Of a DNA stretch of 64,000 nt, positions 25,019 to 33,551 are shown piece by piece. Position numbers and translations under genes: made by a program. The notes beneath the pieces were generated by a model. That model made no database searches and was not told the origin of the DNA. It was given only the letters and a program-made list of their open reading frames with translations. Position 1 is the stretch's first letter; every line of letters starts with the position of its first letter. The stretch comes from Comamonadaceae bacterium (GTDB lineage Bacteria > Pseudomonadota > Gammaproteobacteria > Burkholderiales > Burkholderiaceae_C): contig CANFYZ010000003.1 in assembly GCA_947451385.1 (NCBI GenBank), positions 1-64,000 on the forward strand, in the 5' to 3' direction.

Positions 25019-25729
25019 ATGAAACATTTCCCTCGTTGGCGTCCAGCTCTGTTCGGTGTCTTTTTACTGGCAGTGAATCACTTGGCGTGGGCGGCGCGTC
25101 CCATGAATACCGATGACGCAAACGTCGTCGATCCGCGTTCTTGTCAGGTCGAAAGTTGGGTCCGTTCGGCTGACAGCACGAATGAGCGTTGGGCGATTCC
25201 GGGGTGCAATTTTTTTGGTGATACCGAAGTTTCAGTGGGTACCAATTTTCTGTCGGCGCCAGGCCAAGGCACCCAGCAACTGGGGCTGGTTCAGGTCAAA
25301 AAACGTTGGCAACTGGTTGAGCCTGGTCAATGGGGTTTGTCAACCACCCTGGGCCGAGTGCAGTCCCCCCATGCTGACAAAGGTGCATCGCCCAACTTGG
25401 ACACCTACGTGAACATCCCTGCAACATGGGCCACCGAGCAGGGACCGATCTTGCACCTGAACCTGGGGGCCTATCACCATCAGGCAGAGCGCGTGACGCA
25501 AACCACATGGGGTGTGGGGGGAGAAATTCCGCTGAATCGCCGCCTCTTTACCATCATGGAGTCGTATGGTGAGACCGGCAGTCGGAGCAAGTTTCAATTG
25601 GGTTTGCGTTTCTGGATCGTGCCGCAGGCGGTTCAGATTGACACCACGTACGGCCAAGACGTTCAGGGGGACAGCCATACGCGTTGGTTCTCAGTCGGCC
25701 TGCGTTTGCTGTCTCCCACCTTGTATTGA
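25019..25729 (+). CDS. Exported protein, putative outer-membrane beta barrel
   Basis: This is a 236-residue protein with a clear signal peptide (hydrophobic core FGVFLLAVNHLAWA, cleavage near AWA-ARP). The mature part has many alternating, glycine- and aromatic-rich strands (for example WGLSTTLGRV, LHLNLGAYHH, KFQLGLRFWIV) and ends in a beta strand with terminal Tyr (WFSVGLRLLSPTLY), the pattern of outer-membrane barrels. No named family is recognised. TATAGT at 25005-25010 may be a -10 box, which would leave a very short leader. Confidence 0.6.
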   Translation: MKHFPRWRPALFGVFLLAVNHLAWAARPMNTDDANVVDPRSCQVESWVRSADSTNERWAIPGCNFFGDTEVSVGTNFLSAPGQGTQQLGLVQVKKRWQLVEPGQWGLSTTLGRVQSPHADKGASPNLDTYVNIPATWATEQGPILHLNLGAYHHQAERVTQTTWGVGGEIPLNRRLFTIMESYGETGSRSKFQLGLRFWIVPQAVQIDTTYGQDVQGDSHTRWFSVGLRLLSPTLY

Positions 25730-25742
25730 CCTCGCCTGAAGT

Positions 25743-27173
25743 TCAAGTCTTCGGGGGGCTTTCAAAGACCAAGTGGGCTTCCAACCCTGGCTGGTTTGAC
25801 GCATTCTGAAGCCAAAATTTGGCCCCCAGTAATTGGGCATAGCGTGTCACGATAGACAAACCAAAGCCCGCACCCTGTCGCCCGCCCTGGTTGGCCGTCC
25901 CCTGGCTGCCCCGCACCAGCAGGAGCTCACATTGATCGGGGGCCAGGCCGGGTCCATTGTCTGAAACAGTGACCTCAATTTGATCCGCCGTCACGCTCAG
26001 TTTGACCGTGACTTGCGCGGCGAGGCCTGTCTGCGGTTGGCCATAGCGCAAGGCGTTATCAATCAAGTTGTTCAAAATGCCTTCGATTAAGGTGGGGTTG
26101 CCCAAAATAGAAACGGGCTGTTCAACCCCTGCTGCGCCCAAGTCCACATTCAGCGCCCTGGCGCGTGCGCTGATCTGAACAATCGATGTGGTGATCAGCT
26201 CGTCCAGCCGCAACGGCTCGCGACGCAAACTCAAATCGGCTTCGTCCGCCAAGGCCAAGGCCAGCAACTGGTCCGCCAGATGGTTGGCGCGCATGGTGCT
26301 GTCTTTGATCAAAGCCAGCTGCTCTTTCCAAGCCTCGGGTTGGTCGCTTTGCAGTCCGTATTCAGCCAGGGCCCGAATGCCGGCCAGCGGGGTCCGCAGC
26401 TCATGGGCCACATTGCCTGAAAACTCGCGCTGCGCGTTCAAGCCATCCTGAATCCGGGCCAGCAGCGCGTTGATGGAGGTGTTGAGCTGATCCACATCGC
26501 GGGTATCGGACGCCACCCACATGGGCGTGAGGTCTGCTGCATCGCGCTGTTCCACCGCCATCTCCAATTCCACCAGGGGTTGAAGGGTGTGCGCAATGGC
26601 GCGGCGCAGCCAGGTCGCAATCCCGGCAAACAAGACCATTTGAGGCAGGATGGAGTAGATCAACAGCTGTTCCAGCAAACGGGTGCGGCTGCGGTTGGTT
26701 TGTGCGACCACGACTTTGAATGCGGCGGGCTTGGCTTGGTGCAACACCACGCTGCGCATGGGCCGACCTTGGAAATGGATGTCGCCAAATTCAATGTTCG
26801 ACTTGGCCGTGTCGATGTTTGAAGGGCCATTCAAGCCGCCATGACCCGCCAGAAGCGTGCCGTTTTCGCGGTAAACCGCAAAGTACATGGACTCGCTTTG
26901 GTCAAACAGCAAGTTGCCAATTTCGCTGGAGGACAGATCGATGTCCAATTGCGGCGGCCACGCCTCGGTCAAACGCACATGGCCGGCCACGGCGTAGGCG
27001 TCATCCAACAGGGAGCGGTCAAAAGCTTTTTGCGCGAAGTAGTTGGCAATGCCCGCTGACAACAAGGTACCCATCAACCACACGATGGCCAACGGCACCA
27101 GTACATGGCGCAAGAGCTTATGCCGAAGCGAGGGCTTGTCGGACACCCATGGCAACTCTCCAGGCACGGTCAT
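25743..27173 (-). CDS. Two-component sensor histidine kinase (QseC/PmrB-like)
   Basis: This is a 476-residue inner-membrane kinase. Two transmembrane helices (around residues 25-50 and 170-190) bracket a periplasmic domain of the 2CSK_N type. A HAMP-like region, the H box VAHELRTPL (His257), N box NNLIDNALRYG and G boxes DNGPGLAP and GAGFGLSIV follow. It overlaps the response-regulator stop by 4 nt. The pair is divergent from the heavy-metal RND genes, so the signal is probably periplasmic metal. Confidence 0.92.
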   Translation of the reverse strand: MTVPGELPWVSDKPSLRHKLLRHVLVPLAIVWLMGTLLSAGIANYFAQKAFDRSLLDDAYAVAGHVRLTEAWPPQLDIDLSSSEIGNLLFDQSESMYFAVYRENGTLLAGHGGLNGPSNIDTAKSNIEFGDIHFQGRPMRSVVLHQAKPAAFKVVVAQTNRSRTRLLEQLLIYSILPQMVLFAGIATWLRRAIAHTLQPLVELEMAVEQRDAADLTPMWVASDTRDVDQLNTSINALLARIQDGLNAQREFSGNVAHELRTPLAGIRALAEYGLQSDQPEAWKEQLALIKDSTMRANHLADQLLALALADEADLSLRREPLRLDELITTSIVQISARARALNVDLGAAGVEQPVSILGNPTLIEGILNNLIDNALRYGQPQTGLAAQVTVKLSVTADQIEVTVSDNGPGLAPDQCELLLVRGSQGTANQGGRQGAGFGLSIVTRYAQLLGAKFWLQNASNQPGLEAHLVFESPPKT

Positions 27174-27859
27174 GCGTCTTCTTCCAGCAAATAGCCGATG
27201 CCCCGCAAGGTGCGAATGGTGGCACCGCTTTGATGGAGTTTTCGACGCAGTCGAGAGATGAAGGCCTCCAAAGCGTTGTCGCCCAAGGCGGTGTCGAAAT
27301 CTGAAAGTTTGTCTGACAGGGTGCGTTTATGGACCGCCCGTCCGGGGGGCGTCATCAACTCCCAGAGTACTTCAAACTCACGCGCAGGCAACAGCAGAGG
27401 CTGATCGCCCAGACTGACACGGCGGTTTTTGCGGTCCAGGCACAGCTGCCCAACTTGGGTCACATCGGCCGCGCCTTGGCTGCGGCGCACCAAGGCGCGC
27501 AAGCGGGCCTCCACTTCGCCCAGGTCAAAAGGTTTGCCCAGGTAGTCGTCGGCACCGGCATCGAGTCCGGCTATGCGCTCTTCGGTTCGGTTGCGCGCAG
27601 TCAGCACCATCACCGGGGTGCGGTCGCCACGGGTGCGCGCTTCGCGCAACACAGACAGACCCGAGCCCATGGGCGCTTGGGGTTGGTTGGATTGAGGCAA
27701 GTTCAAATCCAGCAGCACCACGTCAAACGGTTGAACCCGCCAAAAGTGCGAGGCATCGGCCAAGTTCGACGCGGCATCCACGCGGTGGCCCGCGTCTGCC
27801 AAGCTTTTGAGCATGACGTGGCGCAGCACGTCATCGTCTTCAATCAACAAAATGCGCAT
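27170..27859 (-). CDS. OmpR/PhoB-family response regulator
   Basis: This is a 229-residue response regulator. The receiver domain has the acidic pair EDD (residues 7-9), the phospho-acceptor Asp51 in VVLLDLNLP, and Lys in the LGKPFDLGE loop. A winged-helix DNA-binding domain follows (LLLPAREFEVLWELM ... LEAFISRLRRKL ... TLRGIGYLLEE). It is probably first gene of the regulator-kinase operon. The 47-bp gap to the divergent efflux operon includes a direct repeat that fits this family. Confidence 0.95.
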   Translation of the reverse strand: MRILLIEDDDVLRHVMLKSLADAGHRVDAASNLADASHFWRVQPFDVVLLDLNLPQSNQPQAPMGSGLSVLREARTRGDRTPVMVLTARNRTEERIAGLDAGADDYLGKPFDLGEVEARLRALVRRSQGAADVTQVGQLCLDRKNRRVSLGDQPLLLPAREFEVLWELMTPPGRAVHKRTLSDKLSDFDTALGDNALEAFISRLRRKLHQSGATIRTLRGIGYLLEEDA

Positions 27860-27885
27860 ACAAAGGTCGGGACCCTCCGTGAATG

Positions 27886-27902
27886 GTCAGGTTCAAGTCA
27901 GG
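27886..27902. promoter_or_regulatory. Direct repeat GTCAGG-N5-GTCAGG, candidate response-regulator site
   Basis: Two GTCAGG hexamers start 11 bp apart, the spacing usual for OmpR/PhoB-type tandem binding. They lie between the regulator and the efflux operon. The second copy coincides with the ribosome binding region of the outer-membrane channel gene, so chance is possible. Confidence 0.4.
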
Positions 27903-27906
27903 GCAA

Positions 27907-29202
27907 ATGAGTGATAAACCACACATGAGCATACGACAGTTCTCTCTTTACACGGCGTGGGGTGCCCTGTTTTTGGCCTTCGCCCCGGCCTTTGCACAGC
28001 CCCTGGGCTTGCCCGAAGTCTTAGAAGCCGCCCGCAACAACCTGGATGTGCGTTTGGCGCAGCAAGAGGTCTTGGCCACCCGCGCCGACATCTTGGCGGC
28101 CAATCACGCGCCCTTGCCGGTGTTGTCAGCCAAAGCCGCAGCGGGCGAGCAAATTGGCTTCAGCAACAACGCTTTGACGTCACAGCGCCGCATCGACAAA
28201 TCCGTGGGTTTGGACTGGACCTGGGAGCGGGGCGACAAACGCGCTTTGCGCACCCAGGCAGCGAAAAGTCAGGCCGCGGCCGCGCAAGCTGAGGTGACCG
28301 AGGTTTTGGTGCTGCAGCAACTGGCCGCCAAAGACGCTTTCTTTGATTTGCTGGCCGCACAAGAGCGGGTGGCGCACGTACAGGCCATGGCGCAAAGCGC
28401 CAAACAATTGGCCGCCACGGCGCAAAAGCGACTGGTTGCCGGTGACTTGTCCGCGCAAGACGTGGCCCGCGTCGAAATCGAAGCCCAACGCGCGCAGGCC
28501 GATGCCCAAAACGCCCAGTTGGAACAGCAACGCGCCGCCCTGGCCCTGGCCCAAATCACCGGCCGCCAAATCCGCAGCGAGCCCGTCACGCAGTGGCGTG
28601 TGCAACCGCAGTGGCCCGCCAGCGCCATGCCGAACCTGGGCGCGGGCGAAGAGGCTTGGCTGGACGCCCGAGGCGATGTGCAGGCCGCCAAACAACGCGT
28701 GCTGGCCGCGCAAGCTTGGATGGAGAATGCGCAGGCCCTGAAAAAAATCGATCCGGTGCTCGGCTTGTCGCTGGACACCGCAGCCAACGCCAGCAACCGC
28801 CTGATGGAGTTGCGCTTGCAGTTTCCGCTGCAAACCGGGTATGCCTACGAGGGTGAAATGGGCCGCGCTATCGCCCAGCACGCGCAAGCCTTGGAGGCAC
28901 TTGAGAAAGTGCGCTTGGCCGCGCAAGGCGAGTGGCTGGGCCTGCAACAAGACCTGGCCAACGCCGCCACCCGCTTGCAGGGCTATGAGACTTTGATCCT
29001 GCCGCGTGCGCGCAAAGTGGCCGAGCAAGCCGAGCTGGCTTACAGCAAAGGCGCGATTCCCTTGGTGGATTTGCTCGATGCACGCCGCACCCTGCGTGCC
29101 TCTTTGCTGGAAGCCTTGAGCGTGCAAACCGAATACGCCAAAGCGGCCACCGCTTGGCAACTGCGCAGCCGTCCCGCCACGGCTTTGGCCGCTACGAATT
29201 AA
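27907..29202 (+). CDS. TolC-family outer-membrane channel of RND efflux (CzcC-like)
   Basis: This is a 431-residue outer-membrane factor. The signal peptide ends near FAPAFAQ. The rest is alanine- and glutamine-rich long helices with the duplicated TolC-type pattern (LPEVLEAARNNLDVRLAQQEV; later RARKVAEQAELAYSKGAIPLVDLLDARRTL). No lipobox was seen. The ATG at 27907 has AGGGC upstream; an ATG at 27925 lacks one. It is first gene of a three-gene efflux operon divergent from its two-component system. Confidence 0.9.
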   Translation: MSDKPHMSIRQFSLYTAWGALFLAFAPAFAQPLGLPEVLEAARNNLDVRLAQQEVLATRADILAANHAPLPVLSAKAAAGEQIGFSNNALTSQRRIDKSVGLDWTWERGDKRALRTQAAKSQAAAAQAEVTEVLVLQQLAAKDAFFDLLAAQERVAHVQAMAQSAKQLAATAQKRLVAGDLSAQDVARVEIEAQRAQADAQNAQLEQQRAALALAQITGRQIRSEPVTQWRVQPQWPASAMPNLGAGEEAWLDARGDVQAAKQRVLAAQAWMENAQALKKIDPVLGLSLDTAANASNRLMELRLQFPLQTGYAYEGEMGRAIAQHAQALEALEKVRLAAQGEWLGLQQDLANAATRLQGYETLILPRARKVAEQAELAYSKGAIPLVDLLDARRTLRASLLEALSVQTEYAKAATAWQLRSRPATALAATN

Positions 29203-29223
29203 CCCTGAATGCAAGAGTCCCCT

Positions 29224-30420
29224 GTGAAGAATTTCGCACTCCCATCTGCTCTTTCCGCCCTCATGCTGCTGGTTTTAGCGGCCTGCTCTGAGGCACCTGC
29301 CCCCAAGGCGGCCGAGCCTCAGCCCATCATGCAAGGCAAGCAATTGCGCTTTCCGCCAGGCAATGCGCAATTGGCCATGTTGAAAACCACGGTCGTCACG
29401 GCGGCGGAATCGATCACAGTCGATTTGCCGGCGCATTTGGTGTGGAATGAGGAGCGAACCCAGCGCATTTATGCGCCATTGGCAGGGCGAGTGAACCGTA
29501 TCCTGGTCGATGTGGGCCAAACCGTGGCCCCGGGCGCGCCTTTGTTGAGTTTGTCCTCGCCAGAGTTTGGCTTGGCGCAAGCCGATGCGGCCAAAGCCTT
29601 GGCCGACTTGCAACTCAGCGACAAAGCCCTGCGTCGTCAGCGCGAGTTGTTCGAAGCGGGCATCGTGGCACGCAAAGATTTGGAGCAAATGGAAGCCGAA
29701 GCCCAACGCGCCAAAGCCGAGTCTGAGCGGGCCAACGCCAAAACGCGTTTGTATGGTGGTAGCCATACCGTGAACCAGCAACTGACCTTGACCAGCGAAA
29801 TCCGTGGCATGGTGGTCGAGCGCAATGTCAATCCCGGTCAAGAAGTGCGGCCAGACCAGTCTGGCCCAGGCGTGCCGGCTTTGTTTGTGGTCTCGGACCC
29901 TGCACAGTTGTGGGTGCAAATTGACGCCCGTGAGCCCGACATCGTGAGCCTGCGACCCGGCGCGACTTTTGAATTGATCGTGCCCTCATTGCCCGGTAAA
30001 ACCTTCCAAGGCAAAGTAGCGGCGGCCTCTGATTTCTTGGACCCCACCACCCGCACCATCAAGGTTCGAGGCGTGGTGGCCAATCCAGAGCGGCTGCTCA
30101 AGGCCGAGATGCTGGGCACGGCCCGTATCAGTCGCAAATGGGGTGAGGGCGTGATGGTCCCCGCAACGGCCGTCTTTTTGCGTGGCACCAGCCATTGGGT
30201 ATTTGTGCAATCGTCACCGGGTACTTTTGAACCCAAAGAAGTCAAGCTGGGCTTCGAAGGCGCCAAAGAGTCCTTGGTGACCAGCGGCCTCAGCCCTCAG
30301 GATGTGGTGGTGAGCGAAAACGGATTGCTGTTGGCCCGGGAGTTCCGCATTGCCGAGGAAGCAGCCAAGGTCGCCGCCGCGCAAAATGCGGTCGCAGCCT
30401 CACCGACAGGTGCTCAATGA
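29224..30420 (+). CDS. RND efflux periplasmic adaptor (CzcB/CusB-like), lipoprotein
   Basis: This is a 398-residue membrane-fusion protein. The hydrophobic N-terminus ends in a lipobox LVLAAC, so it is probably lipid-anchored to the inner membrane. A barrel-sandwich half motif (IYAPLAGRVNRILVDVGQTVAPGAPLLSLSS), an alpha-hairpin rich in Ala/Glu/Arg, and a second half (TSEIRGMVVERNVNPGQEV) are visible. The GTG at 29224 lies six bases after AAGAG; the ATG at 29209 is an alternative without a ribosome site. No histidine-rich metal-binding N-terminal extension is seen. Its stop overlaps the permease start. Confidence 0.9.
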   Translation: MKNFALPSALSALMLLVLAACSEAPAPKAAEPQPIMQGKQLRFPPGNAQLAMLKTTVVTAAESITVDLPAHLVWNEERTQRIYAPLAGRVNRILVDVGQTVAPGAPLLSLSSPEFGLAQADAAKALADLQLSDKALRRQRELFEAGIVARKDLEQMEAEAQRAKAESERANAKTRLYGGSHTVNQQLTLTSEIRGMVVERNVNPGQEVRPDQSGPGVPALFVVSDPAQLWVQIDAREPDIVSLRPGATFELIVPSLPGKTFQGKVAAASDFLDPTTRTIKVRGVVANPERLLKAEMLGTARISRKWGEGVMVPATAVFLRGTSHWVFVQSSPGTFEPKEVKLGFEGAKESLVTSGLSPQDVVVSENGLLLAREFRIAEEAAKVAAAQNAVAASPTGAQ

Positions 30421-33400
30421 AGAAGCTGATTCACTATGCCCTGCACCAGCCACTCTTCATCGTGCTGGGCACAGTTTTATTTGCGATGGCGGGTATTTTT
30501 GCGTTCAAGAACCTGTCGGTTGAAGCCTTCCCAGATGTGACCGACACCCAGGTCACTGTGATTGCCTTGTACCCCGGCCGTGCCGCCGAAGAGGTGGAAA
30601 AGCAAGTCACCTTACCGATCGAGGTGGCCTTGTCGGGCTTGCCCAATTCGATTCGCCTGTTTTCACACACGCAATTTGGTTTGTCATTCACGGTCATCAC
30701 CTATGACGACAAAGCCGAAGTGAATTTGGTGCGCCAACAAGTCAACGAGCGCTTGCGCAGCGTTGACTTGCCTGCCGGTGTGGAGGCGAATATTGCGCCC
30801 AATGCCACGCCCGTGGGCGAGGTGATGCGCTATCGGTTGAAAGGGGACGGCAAAACCACCTCAGAGTTACGGACCTTGGAAGACTGGGTGGTTGAGCGCG
30901 CATTGCGCCAAGTCCCAGGTGTGGCCGATGTGGTGGCGATGGGCGGCTTCATCAAACAATACGAAGTGCAGCCCGACCTGGACAAACTGCGTGCCTACAA
31001 GCTGAGTTTTCAGACGCTTCTGGACGCATTGGGTCGCGGGAATGCAAATGCTGGCGGCAGCTATGTGGCCCAGGGGACCCAGCAGTTTGCAATTCGCGGC
31101 ATTGGTTTGCTGCGCTCGCCCGAAGACATTGGGCAAATTGTGGTTTCGTCGCGCAATGGCACGCCGATTTTGATTCGCGATATTGCCCAGGTCAATGTGG
31201 GCGCGGTGCCTCGTTTGGGGACGGTGGGGCAAGACTTGGACGACGACATCGTCACGGGCATTGTGGTGATGCGCAAAGGCGAAAACCCGAGCGTGGTCCT
31301 CAAAGGGGTGAAAGAAAAAATTGAAGATCTGAACAACCGCGCCTTGCCCAAGGGCGTGCAGGTCGTGCCTTTTTATGACCGAACCTGGTTGATGGGCAAG
31401 ACCCTGACCACGGTCTTCAAGAATTTGGTTGAAGGCGCTTTGCTGGTGGCCTTGGTGCTGTATTTGTTCTTGTCCAATCTGCGGGCCAGTTTGGCCGTGG
31501 TGTTGATCATTCCGCTGGCTTTGCTGTCGACCTTTTTGGGCTTGAAGATCATGGGCGTGCCGGCCAACCTGCTCAGTTTGGGGGCCATGGACTTCGGCAT
31601 CATTGTCGACGGGGCGGTGATCGTGATTGAAAACATCATGCACCGTTTGGCCGAAAACAAGGAAACCATGAGCGAGAGCGAACGGCGCGAGGTCATCATC
31701 AGCGCCACCAACGAAGTGGGGCGCCCCACCTTGTTTTCGATGCTGATCATCATTGCCGCGCACATTCCGATTTTTGCTTTGCAGCGGCATGAAGGCCGCA
31801 TCTTCCAGCCCATGGCTTTGTCGGTCACCACCGCGTTGGTCGGTTCGTTGATTTTCTCGCTCACTTTGGTGCCGTTGCTGGCGTATTGGATGCTGCGGCG
31901 CAAACTGCCGCATGGCGACAACCGCTTGGTGGCGGGCGCCAAACAGTTCTACAAACCCATTTTGGAATGGGCGCTGACGCACCGCGCCAAAGTGGTGATG
32001 ATTGCCTTGGTGTTGTTTGGTGGCGCGATGGTGGCCGCTTCGCGCTTGGGTTCTGAGTTTTTGCCCGAGCTGAATGAAGGCACGATTTGGGTGAATGTGC
32101 GTTTGCCCGCCAGTGTCTCCAATGCGGAGGCGACCCGGATTCTGAGCAATGTACGCCGCGCCTTGCTGAAAGTTCCTGAAGTGCGCACCACGGTCTCGAA
32201 AGCGGGGCAGCCCGAAGATGGCACCGATCCCAAAACCATCAGCATGGCCGAGATTTATGTCGACATCAAACCGCAAGAAGAGTGGCGCAAAGGGCTCACG
32301 CGAGAGCATTTGATTGAGGAGATGGACCGCGTGGTCTCGGTCTTGCCCGGCATGGAGCCGACATTTTCGCAGCCTATTCGGGACAACGTGTTGGAGTCGA
32401 TTTCGCAGATTGACGGCCAGATTGTGATCAAGGTGGCTGGGGACGATTTGGTGGAATTGCGCCGCATCACCGAATCGGTGGAGCGGGAGATCAAACAAGT
32501 GCGCGGCGTTTACCGCGCGGAGATTGACCGCGCAGGCGAGTTACCTCAGTTGGTGATTGATATCGACCGCGAGCGTGCGGCTCGTTACGGTCTGAATGTG
32601 AGTGACATTCAAGATGTGATTGAGACGGCCCTGGCCGGCAAATCCACCACGCAAATTTGGGAAGGTGAGCGCAAGTTCTCGGTAGCGGTTCGGCTCCCAG
32701 AAGATCGCCGATCGATCGCCAATTTGTCGGGGATCTCGATCGCCACCCCTGACGGTGGCTACACCTCACTCGGCAGTGTGACCAATATCCGCGAGACCAG
32801 CGGTGCCATGAACATTGCCCGCGAAGCAGGTCGGCGCACCATGGCGATTGGCATTTTCATCAAAGACCGTGACATGGGCTCGGTGGTGAGCGACATGAAA
32901 GCGCGCGTGGCCAAGGGCGTGAAAATACCCACCGAATACGCTCTGACCTGGTCGGGCGAGTTTGAAAACCAAGAGCGCGCCATGCAGCGCCTGTCGGTGG
33001 TGGTGCCGATCTCTTTGCTGCTGATCTTTGTGCTGTTGTTTGATGCCTTTGGCTCCTTCAAAACGGCCAGTCTGATTCTGGTCAATGTCCCGCTGGCACT
33101 GATCGGCGGCTTTGTGGGCTTGTGGATTTTCTCCATTCCGCTGTCTGTGTCCGCGGCCATTGGTTTCATTGCCCTGAGCGGCCAAGCCGTGCTCAACGGC
33201 GTGGTGATGCTGACGGTGTTCCAGCAGTTGCAGTCGGCGGGCATGACGGTGGTCGATGCGGTGCGCGAAGGCTCCATGCAGCGTCTGCGCACGGTGCTGA
33301 TGACGGCGATGTTGGCCGCTTTGGGCTTGCTGCCCATGGCGCTGTCGCATGACATTGGCTCAGAAACCCAACGCCCTTTGGCGATCGTGGTGATCTGCGG

Positions 33401-33488
33401 CTTGTTTACGGCCACGTTGCTCACTTTGGTGGCTTTACCGGCACTGTATGTGGCTTGGTTCGCGCCGAAAAAAGACAAAGTGGTTTGA
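30417..33488 (+). CDS. Heavy-metal efflux RND permease (CzcA family)
   Basis: This is a 1023-residue inner-membrane pump using proton-motive force. Twelve transmembrane helices and two large periplasmic loops are evident. The transmembrane helix 4 motif DFGIIVDGAVIVIEN (Asp392, Asp398, Glu405) is the heavy-metal-efflux signature associated with divalent cations, which argues for Co/Zn/Cd/Ni over Cu/Ag. The adjacent two-component system probably controls it. It overlaps the adaptor gene by 4 nt. The metal is inferred, not shown. Confidence 0.93.
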   Translation: MKKLIHYALHQPLFIVLGTVLFAMAGIFAFKNLSVEAFPDVTDTQVTVIALYPGRAAEEVEKQVTLPIEVALSGLPNSIRLFSHTQFGLSFTVITYDDKAEVNLVRQQVNERLRSVDLPAGVEANIAPNATPVGEVMRYRLKGDGKTTSELRTLEDWVVERALRQVPGVADVVAMGGFIKQYEVQPDLDKLRAYKLSFQTLLDALGRGNANAGGSYVAQGTQQFAIRGIGLLRSPEDIGQIVVSSRNGTPILIRDIAQVNVGAVPRLGTVGQDLDDDIVTGIVVMRKGENPSVVLKGVKEKIEDLNNRALPKGVQVVPFYDRTWLMGKTLTTVFKNLVEGALLVALVLYLFLSNLRASLAVVLIIPLALLSTFLGLKIMGVPANLLSLGAMDFGIIVDGAVIVIENIMHRLAENKETMSESERREVIISATNEVGRPTLFSMLIIIAAHIPIFALQRHEGRIFQPMALSVTTALVGSLIFSLTLVPLLAYWMLRRKLPHGDNRLVAGAKQFYKPILEWALTHRAKVVMIALVLFGGAMVAASRLGSEFLPELNEGTIWVNVRLPASVSNAEATRILSNVRRALLKVPEVRTTVSKAGQPEDGTDPKTISMAEIYVDIKPQEEWRKGLTREHLIEEMDRVVSVLPGMEPTFSQPIRDNVLESISQIDGQIVIKVAGDDLVELRRITESVEREIKQVRGVYRAEIDRAGELPQLVIDIDRERAARYGLNVSDIQDVIETALAGKSTTQIWEGERKFSVAVRLPEDRRSIANLSGISIATPDGGYTSLGSVTNIRETSGAMNIAREAGRRTMAIGIFIKDRDMGSVVSDMKARVAKGVKIPTEYALTWSGEFENQERAMQRLSVVVPISLLLIFVLLFDAFGSFKTASLILVNVPLALIGGFVGLWIFSIPLSVSAAIGFIALSGQAVLNGVVMLTVFQQLQSAGMTVVDAVREGSMQRLRTVLMTAMLAALGLLPMALSHDIGSETQRPLAIVVICGLFTATLLTLVALPALYVAWFAPKKDKVV

Positions 33489-33494
33489 GGTGGT

Positions 33495-33533
33495 GAAAAA
33501 AAAGGCCAGCCCCTGCAAAGAGGCTGGCCTTTT
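33495..33533. terminator. Bidirectional terminator between the RND operon and gabD
   Basis: GGCCAGCC (33504-33511) pairs with GGCTGGCC (33522-33529), with an eight-A run on the left and TTTT on the right, so it can end transcripts from both convergent genes. Confidence 0.9.
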
Positions 33534-33551
33534 CACTGATTGAATCCCAAT

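Noticed and set aside
30867-32498. Open frame of over 500 codons antisense to the RND permease
   Set aside because: The product is His/Gln/Arg-rich without motifs; the sense strand encodes an unmistakable CzcA-type pump.
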